Shown here in pieces: positions 8,036 through 15,155 of a stretch of 15,155 bases of DNA (positions are counted from its first letter, which is position 1; every line of letters starts with the position of its first letter). The stretch is from NCBI GenBank assembly GCA_004151065.3, contig NWUY0300002350.1:42882-58036 (forward strand). The letters are read 5' to 3'. The notes beneath the pieces are model-generated. The model saw only the letters and a program-made list of their open reading frames with translations. It did not search any database and was not told where the DNA came from. The DNA comes from Larix sibirica (Eukaryota > Streptophyta > Pinopsida > Pinales > Pinaceae). The position numbers were made by a program, and so were the translations under genes.

Positions 8036-9446
8036 TGTTAGCACTAATTTCTGCACCTTTAATAACAGTTTAGATTCTTGAAAATCAGCGGTGAAAATTA
8101 GTACAATTTATAGGAAAATTCACCCATTTGTCATCGATGAATCTCCTGTTTGTTGGAGTTGGTGCATGCCAACCTTAGGGGGTGTCATTAGTCTTTGTAT
8201 ATTGCTGTCCAACAATAAAAGCCAATATAACAACAGTAAATAATGATCTTTGGCTCGCGATTAAGCTACCAAAGAGATATAAAACATTTTCTTTGAGTTT
8301 TTGTGGTGGAAATTCCTGCATGCAACAATTTTAAATGTAAATGAATTGGAGAAAAGTGCTTTAAATGATATCTAATTATCAAAGTAAAGGCGTATTATTT
8401 CTAAAATTCCATACACAAATAGATCAATATACCAATGAATAGAAAAGGCAGAAGATTAGCATAGTCAAACTCTGCTTTGCATTAATCCAAAGGTTGAATA
8501 CACTATGGAGAGTAACAAAATTGATCCAATGACGGACCCTACACAAAAATAAAGAAGCCGAGAGAGAAATGAAGAATGGAGGACAAATATGCCGCTGTTG
8601 CTAAGAAGAAATCCTCACTTCTTCCTCTCCTCAAACCTCACTAAATAACTTGGCCTAGAGGCCCTCATGTGCCTCCCATTGACTTATCTGACATACATTG
8701 AGGGAGCTCCTCTCCAAATGAGACTGAAGATGAAAGAATGTGCCCCCAAAATTTGTGTCTCACGTGCGAGTTAAGTGCCCAGTTGAATTGAACTCATCCT
8801 TGTGTGCTTCACCCTTGACCTCATGTAGTCACCCTGTTTTCATGGTTCAGTTTAGTGGAGGAGAGTTGAGTTAAGTGGAGCAAGTCTTATGCATGCATCC
8901 TGCTCAAGTTTAGTTCACCCTAGTCTCTTGCATGCTTTGTAATTTTGCCACTTGTCACAACAGAACATGCATTGATGCCATATGTCACACATGTATTGAT
9001 GCCACATGTCAAGCTTGCATGGCTCACAACTAAAAAATAGGAGATAGTTTGCATGTCTATGCATGTGCCCTGCAACTGGAACCTTAACTGCTAAAAAAAG
9101 AAGTATCTTGCATGTCATCCAGAAAAATCTTACTAGAATTGTGAGCTTGCAGGGATGCAGAGAATATGATCATCTCTGTTGTGTAGACCTCTGAACCCTG
9201 TCTCGTAAAAAATAGAAAAATTGCCAAAAATAGACATGTCCAATATCGATGAAAACCTTGTGAGATGTATCTGATTCTGAACCTGGGTCTATCACTGAAA
9301 CAACCTATCTCTGAACCCCGTGGGAACCAACCTCTGACCTATGAAAACTGTCTCTCTGGAATAAGTCTTAAAGTTAATACCAACTTAATGGAATGTGTTG
9401 GCCCTTAACCTTCCAGATTGCCAAGGTGCAAATTTGGGGGTTAACA
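8036..9446 (-). repeat. 5' LTR of element B (minus-strand sense)
   Basis: This is the 1,411-bp right LTR copy. It starts TGTTAGCACTAATTTCTGC and ends GGGGGTTAACA on the plus strand, with perfect TGTTA/TAACA termini. It lacks about 15 bases (CTATAAACC region) present in the other two copies. On the minus strand it is followed by the primer binding site. Immediately beyond 9446 the reverse transcriptase frame of element A resumes. Confidence 0.9.
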
Positions 9447-9451
9447 AGTAG
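9447..9451. repeat. Target-site duplication of element B, right copy (diverged)
   Basis: AGTAG here matches GATAG at 3456-3460 at three of five bases. Both fit an ancestral GGTAG that would restore the Val-Asp codons of the interrupted reverse transcriptase. Confidence 0.5.
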
Positions 9452-9690
9452 ATCCAAGCAAAATCCAAGCAATCAATGTCAAAAACTGAATAGCATATCA
9501 AAATTGAGGGGATTTCTAGGGTTAACAAGTCATTCTTGAAGGTTTATCAAGAACTATGTGCATTTGATGACACCACTGTCAAACCTACTAAATAAAATTC
9601 CTTTCAGTGGAATAGCAAGGTGGAAGAATGTTTCGAGTTCTTGGAGAAAGTTATATTGCCCACACCAATGTTAGCAACCCCAATTTTACA
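9448..9690 (+). pseudogene. pol: Ty3/gypsy reverse transcriptase C-terminus and connection (element A)
   Basis: The frame continues from 9448 as VDPSKIQAI, then shifts. It resumes as LRGFLGLTS (from about 9504), a stop, RFIKNYVHLMTPLSNLL, another shift, and FQWNSKVEECFEFLEKVI followed by PTPMLATP. These are the standard blocks linking reverse transcriptase to RNase H in Ty3/gypsy elements (the GL.SYYRRFI and 'F.W....E.AF..LK' regions). At least three frameshifts and stops are present. Confidence 0.9.
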
Positions 9691-10050
9691 AAACCTATAG
9701 AATGTGATTCTTGAAGGTTTGGAATAGGCACAGTGTTAATGCAGGAGGACCATTCTATAGGTTTTGAGAGTCAAAATCTCAACAAGAGGGAAAGTTTAAA
9801 ATCTAGATATGATAAGGAGATGCTCTCCATTATATATGCATTAGCTAAGTGGTGAAAATATCTCTTGGGAAGTAGATTCTTGATCCGTATTGATCACAAT
9901 AGTCTTCATTACCTACTACGACAAAAAGCATTGTCCACTGAGCAACAAAAGTGGATATAGAAAATTTCCACCTTTGATACGGAAATACTACATAAAAAGG
10001 GGAAGGACATTGTAGTTTCCAATGCACTATCACGAAAAGATGAAGATGTA
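9691..10050 (+). pseudogene. pol: Ty3/gypsy RNase H domain (element A)
   Basis: One frame reads IECDS-stop-RFGIGTVLMQ, then SRYDKEMLSIIYALAKW-stop-KYLLGSRFLIRIDHNSL, then HYLLRQKALS and HKKGKDIVVSNALSRKDED. The first catalytic Asp is at 9706-9708, the Glu is in DKEML, and the third Asp is in IDHNSL. The final conserved Asp of (V/A)DALSR is replaced by Asn (AAT at 10021-10023), an active-site loss. Stops follow ECDS, AKW and QQKWI. The domain is the usual length of about 120 residues. Confidence 0.9.
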
Positions 10051-10443
10051 ATGGCATGTGGAACATCGTTTGCAATCCTTGATTGGTTAGATGAAATACA
10101 AGTGAAATACACCAAAGACCTTGAATCTTTTTCCATAATCAATAACTTGGGACAAAACCCAAAATTTTAATGGTGAAATGACATTTTCTGTTACAAGGAT
10201 AAGATCTATCTAACTCCATCCTTAAAATTTAACATGAAAGTCTTAAGGGAATCACACAACTCTTTAGCTCCAGGACATGTAGGATTCTTAAAAACTTACT
10301 GTAATGCATGGCAATCTTATTATTGGAAGGAGATGAATAAGGACATTAAAAAATATGACGTTGAATCTGAAATATTTCAAAGAAATAAGAGTCAAAATGT
10401 TATGTCACCTGGGTTACTCTACCCTCTACTCATTCCTTTCTAA
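10051..10443 (+). pseudogene. pol: Tether and zinc-binding region of integrase (element A)
   Basis: After RNase H the frame runs through a variable linker (FAILDWLDEIQ... with stops near 10168-10176). The integrase zinc-binding domain follows: RESHNSLAPGHVGFLKT, then SYYWKEMNKDIKKY and QRNKSQN. Both zinc-ligand histidines are kept. The usual CxxC pair is changed to Ser (10366-10368) and Phe (10375-10377), so the HHCC finger is destroyed. The frame ends in TAA at 10441-10443, where related elements continue as an unbroken P...WE.I linker. Confidence 0.87.
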
Positions 10444-10458
10444 AACTGGGAAGACATT

Positions 10459-10911
10459 TTGATGGACATCGTTGAAGGGTTACCCATGTCTAATTATTTG
10501 GATAATTTTTTTGTCATGGTTGATAGGCTAATTAAGAATGCACATTTCATGGGGGTAAAGAAAACATATTCAACAAAGCAATTCATTGAAGTGCTTTGCA
10601 AAAATATTTATAAATTTCATGGTTTTCCCAGGCTCTTTATTAGTGACAGGGATGCAAAATTTAAAGGCAATTTTTGGAAAGATTTTTGCAAACAAATTGG
10701 TATATCCCTTAATATGAGCTCAGCATATCACCCTCAAATAGATGGTCAAAGGGAAATTGTAAAGAAATGTTTGGAAGCCTTACTTTTTTATTTTGTGACA
10801 GATAAGCAGAACAAGTGGTTCCAAGGGTTACATCTAGTAGAATGGTGGTATAATTCTACTTATCATACATCTGCCAAAATGACTCCTTTTCCAATCCTTA
10901 TATGGTTATGA
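10459..10911 (+). pseudogene. pol: Integrase catalytic core (element A)
   Basis: This is the longest intact frame in the window (150 codons). It begins within MDIVEGLP, whose Asp (10465-10467) is the first catalytic residue, and continues through MVDRLIKNAHFMGVKKTYS and FHGFPRLFISDRDAKFKG. The second catalytic Asp is at 10645-10647. HPQIDGQREIVKK follows with the catalytic Glu at 10753-10755, giving DD35E spacing. It ends with WYNSTYHTSAKMTPF. The start is only where the frame reopens and is not a real initiation site. A one-base loss near the end shifts the frame, and the family's LYGYEPP motif continues in another frame. All three catalytic residues survive, although the flanking zinc finger is broken. 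Confidence 0.92.
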
Positions 10912-11330
10912 ACTACCAAAATGGAAGGAGTTTGTATTGTCCATCAATAAAAAATCAACTAGCTAAAGATCTGAAGTTCATTCGATTACTAAAAGAGGAC
11001 TTAACAAGTGCTCGTCATTGAATGAAACAATAAGCAGACCGGCATAAGAAAGGGACTCGTCATTGAATGAAACAATAAGCAGACCAACATAAGAAAGAGA
11101 ATTTGAAGAGGATGATTTGCTATTCACAAGGCTTCATCCCTACGAGTAGTTATCTCTTAAGCAACAAGTGAAGAACAAATGGGCACCTAAGTTTTATGGG
11201 CCTTATGAAATTAACAAAAATATTAATGATGTAGTCTATGGATTGGAATTGTCGGACAAAATCCACATCCATAATGTGTTTTGTGTGTCATGTCTCAAGA
11301 AGGTGTTGGGACAACATCAATCAACACAAT
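10912..11330 (+). pseudogene. pol: Integrase C-terminal (GPY/F) region (element A)
   Basis: Several frames together give LYGYELPKWKEFVL, LAKDLKFIRLLKEDL, EFEEDDLLFTRLHPY, and KNKWAPKFYGPYEINK with the diagnostic GPY at 11198-11206. IHNVFCVSCLKKVLG follows. This is the standard GPY/F module ending in the 'H.VFHVS.LKK' block of plant Ty3/gypsy integrases. An in-frame 45-bp tandem duplication lies within it (11011-11100), and numerous stops (for example TGA and TAA in each duplicate) break it. Confidence 0.88.
11011..11100 (+). repeat. 45-bp tandem duplication in the integrase region
   Basis: 11011-11055 and 11056-11100 are direct copies differing at three positions (GG to AA and one G to A). 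The unit is 15 codons, so it is frame-neutral. Both copies carry the same two stop codons. Confidence 0.95.
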
Positions 11331-11364
11331 CATAACTTCCTGTATTGGATGCCAAAGGAGAATC

Positions 11365-11568
11365 ATTTTAGAGCCAGATGGCATCCTCTCCACTAGAGAA
11401 AAAAGACTTCTGCTTGGAACCATCAAAGGATATCTCATCAAAAGGAAGAACCTTCTAGACAAAGACTTGTCTTGGGAAAATTTTTTTTATTTTGTCAACA
11501 ATATCGCTCATTGCCTTTGCTTTGAGGACAAAGCAATTCTAAAGGGATGGGCAATGTTTTGTATATAA
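11365..11568 (+). pseudogene. Chromodomain at the C-terminus of element A integrase
   Basis: The frame reads ILEPDGILSTREKRL, then GTIKGYLIKRKNLLDKDL and SWENFFYF. This matches the chromodomain pattern of plant chromoviruses, E(P).IL..R.......EYLIKWK.LP.ED.TWE. The Trp of IKWK is replaced by Arg (YLIKRK), which would weaken the aromatic cage. The domain follows the GPY region directly, as in Tekay/Reina/Galadriel-type elements, where it is thought to steer integration to heterochromatin. The frame runs to a TAA at 11566-11568, overlapping the putative polypurine tract. Confidence 0.82.
11541..11554 (+). promoter_or_regulatory. Candidate polypurine tract of element A
   Basis: AAAGGGATGGGCAA directly precedes TGTTTTGTATATAAAA at 11555. 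A purine run just past the pol stop, followed by TG, is the expected layout for the 3' polypurine tract and the first bases of the 3' LTR. No matching 5' LTR is in the window to confirm it. Confidence 0.45.
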
Positions 11569-11764
11569 AATAACCTAGGCATAAGAAGCTATAATATAAT
11601 ATATAAACATAATAAAGAAAAGGAATACTACCTATAAAATATAACTAATATTAAATTTTAAAGAAATTAAAAGGATATATCTTTTCAAGTGAAAAGGAAC
11701 AAAGGCCTCTCCAATCATATATACATATATCATTTTTATTATTCATTCAACAATTATTTACTTA
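11555..11764. other. AT-rich stretch after element A, possible decayed 3' LTR
   Basis: This strongly AT-rich sequence has TATATAAA-like words and no coding frame. It may be the start of element A's 3' LTR, but with no 5' copy its extent cannot be defined. Confidence 0.35.
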
Positions 11765-12193
11765 TTTGACTATAATGCTCAAGCTAAAGCCACCACAGAT
11801 GCTTACCATTATAAAGTAAGGGAGATCCAATACCCAATGTTTGCATATGAGAGTAACCCCTATGATGCTCTTTTGGCTGAAATCAATGATAAACATGATG
11901 CATGTTTGCTGTTGGTTGAGTAAATCAAAGAAAAATATGGTGAACCAAGTTAGAAGAAGCTTGGGCATGAGTTGCATGAGGAACACTTGGATGACTAGTT
12001 TTCCCTTTCGTCACATAACCCACTTGTACATTAGATTGCAAATCTGGATAAGAAGTGTGATGAAGAGTCTTCCATTGAAAAGTATGCATTCCAAATTGTT
12101 TTGGAAGAAGCACCTTGTGACAGTGATGTACACTCGCATGAAGACTTTCAATGGCCATCATCATGGATTCCAAGGAGGATGAGGGTTCAGTAA
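11765..12193 (+). pseudogene. Decayed open frame of an unrecognised protein
   Basis: A single frame runs 142 codons with only four internal stops. It starts FDYNAQAKATTDAYHYK and includes YPMFAYESNPYDALLAEI, KEKYGEP, LGHELHEEHLDD, CDEESSIEKYAFQIVLEE and SHEDFQWPSSWIP before a TAA. The composition is protein-like (charged helices, low repetition), unlike the overlapping frames. I do not recognise a domain. The location among transposon relics and the dispersed stops suggest an accessory or gag-like region of another retroelement. A decayed host retrocopy is also possible. The overlapping plus frame 11841-12182 and the minus frame 11925-12173 look like shadows of it. Confidence 0.45.
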
Positions 12194-12245
12194 GTTATCT
12201 TTCTTTAAAATAATTTGAACTTAATGATTTGCAGGGGATATATGT

Positions 12246-12355
12246 TGTTGAAAACCCTTAGGGGATGAAGAAATTGCAAGTGCTCCTGTTAGGGGATAGA
12301 TGTTGAAAACCCTTAGGGGATGAAGAAATTGCAAGTGCTCCTGTTAGCTGATGTG
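12246..12355 (+). repeat. 55-bp tandem duplication
   Basis: 12246-12300 and 12301-12355 are direct copies whose first 47 bases are identical (TGTTGAAAACCCTTAGGGG and on to CTCCTGTTAG). A third partial echo (AGGGGATATATGTTG) precedes the first copy, suggesting slippage between AGGGGATA words. The high identity suggests it is much younger than the surrounding decay. Confidence 0.95.
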
Positions 12356-12479
12356 ATAAACGACATGGAATCCAAGATGATGATGATGTGGCTACTCTTC
12401 TTGTTATTGGGAGATATACATGGATGCAGATCACTAGTTTAGTCAAGGGGATCCCATCTATGACACGGAGAGTGAGAGC

Positions 12480-12712
12480 TTGAGGGAGGAAAATCTGAGT
12501 TGGCACTCTCCATGGAGCTTGAAGAGGACATCTCTAATCCTATTTTCTACGATTTTGGACAGCAAAAGAATGTTGAGGTATGGGATGCATGTTGCATTGT
12601 TGATCAACTTTTGGGTATCCTCTCCATTGGGGAAGATTTCGTGCAACATAAAAGCATTCTTGTAACATTTTCAGCCATTGGTATCTTTAGCTCATGTCTT
12701 TTATATGCATAA
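12480..12712 (+). pseudogene. Second decayed open-frame fragment, unrecognised
   Basis: Two overlapping frames appear to be one coding frame with a one-base shift. The frame near 12470-12500 reads ESESLREENL. From 12500 the other reads LALSMELEEDISNPIFYDFG, then QQKNVEVWDACCIVDQLLG and GEDFVQHKSILVTF, to a stop at 12710-12712. It is acidic and protein-like, without a domain I can name. It may be the continuation of the gene at 11765-12193, interrupted by the 55-bp duplication and indels. The 12480-12665 frame in the third register is probably a shadow. Confidence 0.35.
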
Positions 12713-12990
12713 AAAATCAACAAAGGGAAGTATGTTCTGGGCTGCAATATGTTTGGTACAGCAGCAACCACAATCTTGGCATGGGTGTATTGCAGAATTT
12801 TTTAGCCTCCCCAAAGAGGGCATCAAGCCCTAAATCATGAGCTGATTTATTTTTCAGACTTGAGTATTTAGGGCATACATTATATGGAGGTCTAATAGAG
12901 GGCAGCAAAGTGTTTGCAGGGTTTTATTGGAGCTTCCTTCTAAACCCCTGTTGCTTGAGGGTATGGCAGATGATTTTCATGGCAGCCAAG
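12713..12990. other. Unassigned spacer
   Basis: No supported gene or repeat can be seen in this short stretch. It leads into the degenerate repeat array. Confidence 0.4.
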
Positions 12991-13237
12991 AAGGGTGATT
13001 GTTGGATCATCAATTTTTGGAGTGGCATATGGTGGTTCATAGAGGCAATTCATTGCTTGATGTTAGGTTGCCATATTCACATGTAGGAGGTGATTACTAT
13101 CTCATCCCTATCCAAGATTGGATAGAGCAAACATGTAGTGTCGCACACTTTTGGATAATTTTAATGTTTACTTCCAGCTTCAACAGTTTTACCCTATAGC
13201 TTGAGGTATTTGATCCAGTTGAAGGCCTTGCTTAGGC

Positions 13238-13680
13238 AAGCTCCACATGGAGTGTCTTTTTTCCAGATCTTGTTATAAGATGCAGAGCTATCAATGATTA
13301 TTAGTTGGCATTTTATTTACATCGGATAGACAAATACATGATTTTTAATGGAGCTTCATGGTTTATTGAGGGGCATCATGGTGTAGAAGTGTTGGTTGCA
13401 CACTTGTTCTTTATTGTTCCCCTCCCTAGAGAATTTTTCCACAAGCTGTGCATGGAGTGCTTTGGCTTTTTTCCATGTCTTGTTATAAGATGCATAGATA
13501 TTGATGGTTATTAGTTGGCATTTTCTTTACACTGGATAGATAAATACATGGTTTTTGATGGAGCATCATGGTTTATTGAAGGGGCATCATGGTGTAGAAG
13601 TGTTGGTTGCACACTTGCTATTTATTGCTCCCCTCCCTAGAGCACTTTTCCATGGTGTTGGTTTTATTATTGTTGAATTA
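13238..13680 (+). repeat. Two ~207-bp tandem units, best preserved part of the array
   Basis: The unit starts near AAGCT..(A/G)CATGGAGTG at 13238 and again at 13443. It includes CTTGTTATAAGATGCA, TTAGTTGGCATTTT (13301 and 13511), TTCATGGTTTATTGA or its variant, GTGTAGAAGTGTTGG, TTGCACACTTG and CCCCTCCCTAGAG. The second unit is cut short after about 13650. The spacing varies between 205 and 210 bases because of indels. Confidence 0.85.
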
Positions 13681-14502
13681 GAGGGGTGCCTTGAGTATAT
13701 GATATTATTGCTCTCATTTTGGTGTGATCACTATGATTCATGTTTATAATCATGGAGTACTCTTTGACACATTTTTATGGTGATCATGAATGCCCTTGAG
13801 GATATGACAATTTGGTGGTGAAGTGGCATTTTTTGGTTGGTTGCTAGATGGAGTGGAGCACTCCTCTTATTTAGCATCTTTTCACACATGTGAATGTTTG
13901 GGGACCTCCTATGCACTATTTCCTAGGTCACTCGTATGCTCATGGTATTGGAGAGGGGTGATGGTATTTGCACATGCTTTTATTACATCTTGGAGTATTT
14001 GCCATTACTCTATGGCATATGCATGTGTATCTAGGGAACACCACCTCTTTGGCACATATATTGAGGTCGTTCCACTTGAGATGGTTATAACATTCATGTG
14101 GACCTCTTTGCACATCTTCCTATGGTACTATCTTGGGGATCACATGGTTATCTTCTCAGAGAGAGCACCCTAGCTATTTTGGGCATGGATTAGTCTTCCA
14201 AGAGGGTTGAGTCCTTGATATACTAGAGCATTTTGCTATGTGGCCTCTTGGCACATTTGTCGAGGATGGTGTACCTATGTTGCACACATTTCTAGGGTGC
14301 ACCTCTCATGGATCAATTTATATTGTATGTGGCTTGGTCAACATGGTCCTATGGCATATTACTTAAGGGTGCACTATTATTTGGGAGTTGGTTGGATATG
14401 CATGCACATTGATGAGGAGACATATCCACTTTGCACGTATTTGGCACCACCTGCTCAAGGACTATATTATATTATCTTTCTTGGTCAATGTGGTCTCCTT
14501 GC

Positions 14503-14598
14503 ACACTTCTCTACGATGTACCTTTTAGGGAGTTGTTTTTGCACATCTATTGAGGAGATGTAACTACCATTTGCACATCTCCCTAGGGCACACCTCTT
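14503..14598 (+). repeat. 96-bp direct repeat, copy 1
   Basis: This block runs from ACACTTCTCT through GCACATCTATTGAGGAGAT and GCACATCTCCCTAGGG to CACCTCTT. It is repeated at 15011-15106 at equal length with about 11 differences. The start-to-start distance is 508 bases. Confidence 0.9.
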
Positions 14599-15010
14599 CT
14601 AGGGGTGATTATATGTTATTTAATTGATCAGGCCCTTCTTGGCCCCTAATGGTTATTGAGGCTTATCTTGGACGATCCACACTTAGAGGAGGATTTATGT
14701 GGCATTATGGAGAGGTTTTACATGGTCAAGCAAGCTAGTCTTGAGGAGGGACGTTGGAGTTCCTTGACAAGGTCTTCCATCTATTTTGAGGTGTCCTAGC
14801 TTGGTGGACTCATATTGTTAGAGATTGAGACATGTGGAGATCTAACCACCATTCATCCATTGATATTTTATATATTATTTGACTTTTCCACTTGAGTTAG
14901 TTGGTGGATATTAGTTATTTATACATTTCTAATTAATATTTGTGTTTAAGCCTTGGATATTATTATTTTATGATTGAGGAGGTTTGAGCCTTGAACTCTA
15001 TATAACAAAT

Positions 15011-15106
15011 ACACTTCTCTATGGCGTACCTCTTGGGTAGTTGGTTTTGCACATCTATTGAGGAGATCTAACTATCATTTGCAAATCTCCCTAGGGAACA
15101 CCTCTT
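15011..15106 (+). repeat. 96-bp direct repeat, copy 2
   Basis: This is the second copy of the 14503-14598 block, with no internal indel relative to it. It follows TATATAACAAAT, a TATA-like word. Copies of equal length around ~412 bp of different sequence could be short terminal repeats of a small element, or two survivors of the surrounding array. Confidence 0.9.
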
Positions 15107-15155
15107 TGTTGAGATTTTATATAAGCAGTTATGTTATTCAGAATTCTTTAGACTT

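Larger units (their letters stand above)
3461..9446 (-). mobile_element. Element B: non-autonomous LTR retrotransposon nested in element A
   Basis: The element is 5,986 bp, bounded by two direct LTR copies and inserted into the reverse transcriptase gene of element A. LTRs begin TGTTA and end TAACA (TAATA in one copy). Orientation is set by the tRNA-Asp-complementary primer binding site next to the right-hand LTR on the minus strand. Reading on the minus strand the order is: 5' LTR (9446-8036), primer binding site, leader, gag-like relic, fragment of a third LTR, about 2.1 kb of unidentified sequence, 3' LTR (4936-3461). There is no protease, reverse transcriptase, RNase H or integrase. A proper polypurine tract is not evident beside the 3' LTR. 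It is an old, rearranged, non-coding derivative. The primer site is the type used by Athila and related Ty3/gypsy elements, but the lineage cannot be proven without pol. Confidence 0.85.
2783..11554 (+). mobile_element. Element A: degraded Ty3/gypsy chromodomain (chromovirus-type) retrotransposon, interrupted
   Basis: The pol domains appear in the canonical Ty3/gypsy order: reverse transcriptase (2783-3055, 3365-3460, 9447-9690), RNase H, zinc-binding and DDE integrase, GPY integrase tail, then a chromodomain. The C-terminal chromodomain places it among the chromoviruses. The element is split by a LINE-like fragment (3056-3352) and by element B (3461-9446). Removing both leaves a nearly co-linear pol with stops and frameshifts throughout. 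The gag-protease region and the 5' LTR are missing. A purine-rich run at 11541-11550 followed by TG at 11555 may mark the polypurine tract and the start of the 3' LTR. It is a dead copy. Confidence 0.85.
12990..15110 (+). repeat. Degenerate direct-repeat array
   Basis: The same words recur in the same orientation throughout: ATTGAGG(A/G)G, TTGCACA(C/T), CTCCCTAG(A/G)G and CACCTCTT. Well-preserved ~207-bp units occupy 13238-13680, and a 96-bp pair lies at 14503-14598 and 15011-15106. Weaker copies of the GAGGAGAT...TTTGCAC block can be read near 14257, 14414, 14690 and 14833, many at intervals near 140 bp. Open frames here (13305-13514, 13555-13749, 13823-14173, 14240-14563) simply read through the repeats in a Cys/His/Trp/Leu-rich composition and resemble no protein. 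It is probably an old tandem array or an internally repetitive non-coding transposon region. Confidence 0.6.

Noticed and set aside
9438-9531. GGGTTAACAAGT occurring at both the LTR end and 80 bases later
   Set aside because: The second copy is explained by the conserved GLTS codons of reverse transcriptase. Treated as coincidence.
11925-12173. Minus-strand frame opposite the unrecognised pseudogene
   Set aside because: The plus-strand frame has a more natural protein composition and consistent length. This is its shadow.
13823-14563. Frames of 116 and 107 codons near the right end
   Set aside because: They read through degenerate repeats, with biased Cys/His/Trp/Leu content, and resemble no protein.
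1-15155. CRISPR array, rRNA, intact tRNA gene, bacterial-type operons
   Set aside because: Looked for on both strands and not found. The only tRNA-like sequence is the SINE head, and the repeats are not regularly spaced short palindromes.

Overview
The window looks like plant nuclear DNA from a large, repeat-rich genome. One good plant-type exon sits among long AT-rich non-coding sequence and several layers of decayed retrotransposons. No bacterial operon, rRNA, tRNA gene or CRISPR array is visible. The amount of old, nested, heavily mutated LTR-element DNA would suit a conifer or other gymnosperm, but the species cannot be fixed from sequence alone.

Layout. Positions 1-2413 are host-like sequence with one recognisable exon (733-857), which encodes the HxD iron-binding part of a 2-oxoglutarate/Fe(II) dioxygenase. 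The rest of that gene is not visible. A 40-bp insertion with a 12-bp target duplication lies at 952-991. A tRNA-derived SINE on the minus strand (2425-2649) is flanked by a perfect 11-bp target duplication. From about 2783 to 11554 runs a degraded Ty3/gypsy chromodomain retrotransposon, here called element A, on the plus strand. It carries reverse transcriptase, RNase H, integrase and chromodomain, all with stops and frameshifts. Element A is interrupted twice. A minus-strand LINE-like 3' end with a (TTATC)n tail lies at 3056-3352. A second LTR retrotransposon, element B, lies at 3461-9446 on the minus strand and landed in the middle of the reverse transcriptase gene.

Element B has two ~1.4-kb LTRs (3461-4936 and 8036-9446) with TGTTA...TAACA ends. 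Its primer binding site matches tRNA-Asp (8016-8033, minus strand) and a short gag-like relic follows. A third, truncated LTR copy (7051-7514) lies inside it, next to about 2.1 kb of internal sequence without recognisable coding. It looks like a non-autonomous recombinant derivative.

Downstream of element A, 11765-12712 holds decayed open frames of an unrecognised gene, probably from another repeat, with a 55-bp tandem duplication between them. From about 12990 to 15110 the sequence is a degenerate array of direct repeats: ~207-bp units first, then more irregular units with 'TTGCACA' and 'CCCTAGGG' motifs. Nothing in the window looks like an intact protein-coding gene apart from the single host exon. 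The main content is a readable history of insertion: the chromodomain element first, then the LINE fragment and element B inside it (their relative order is unknown).
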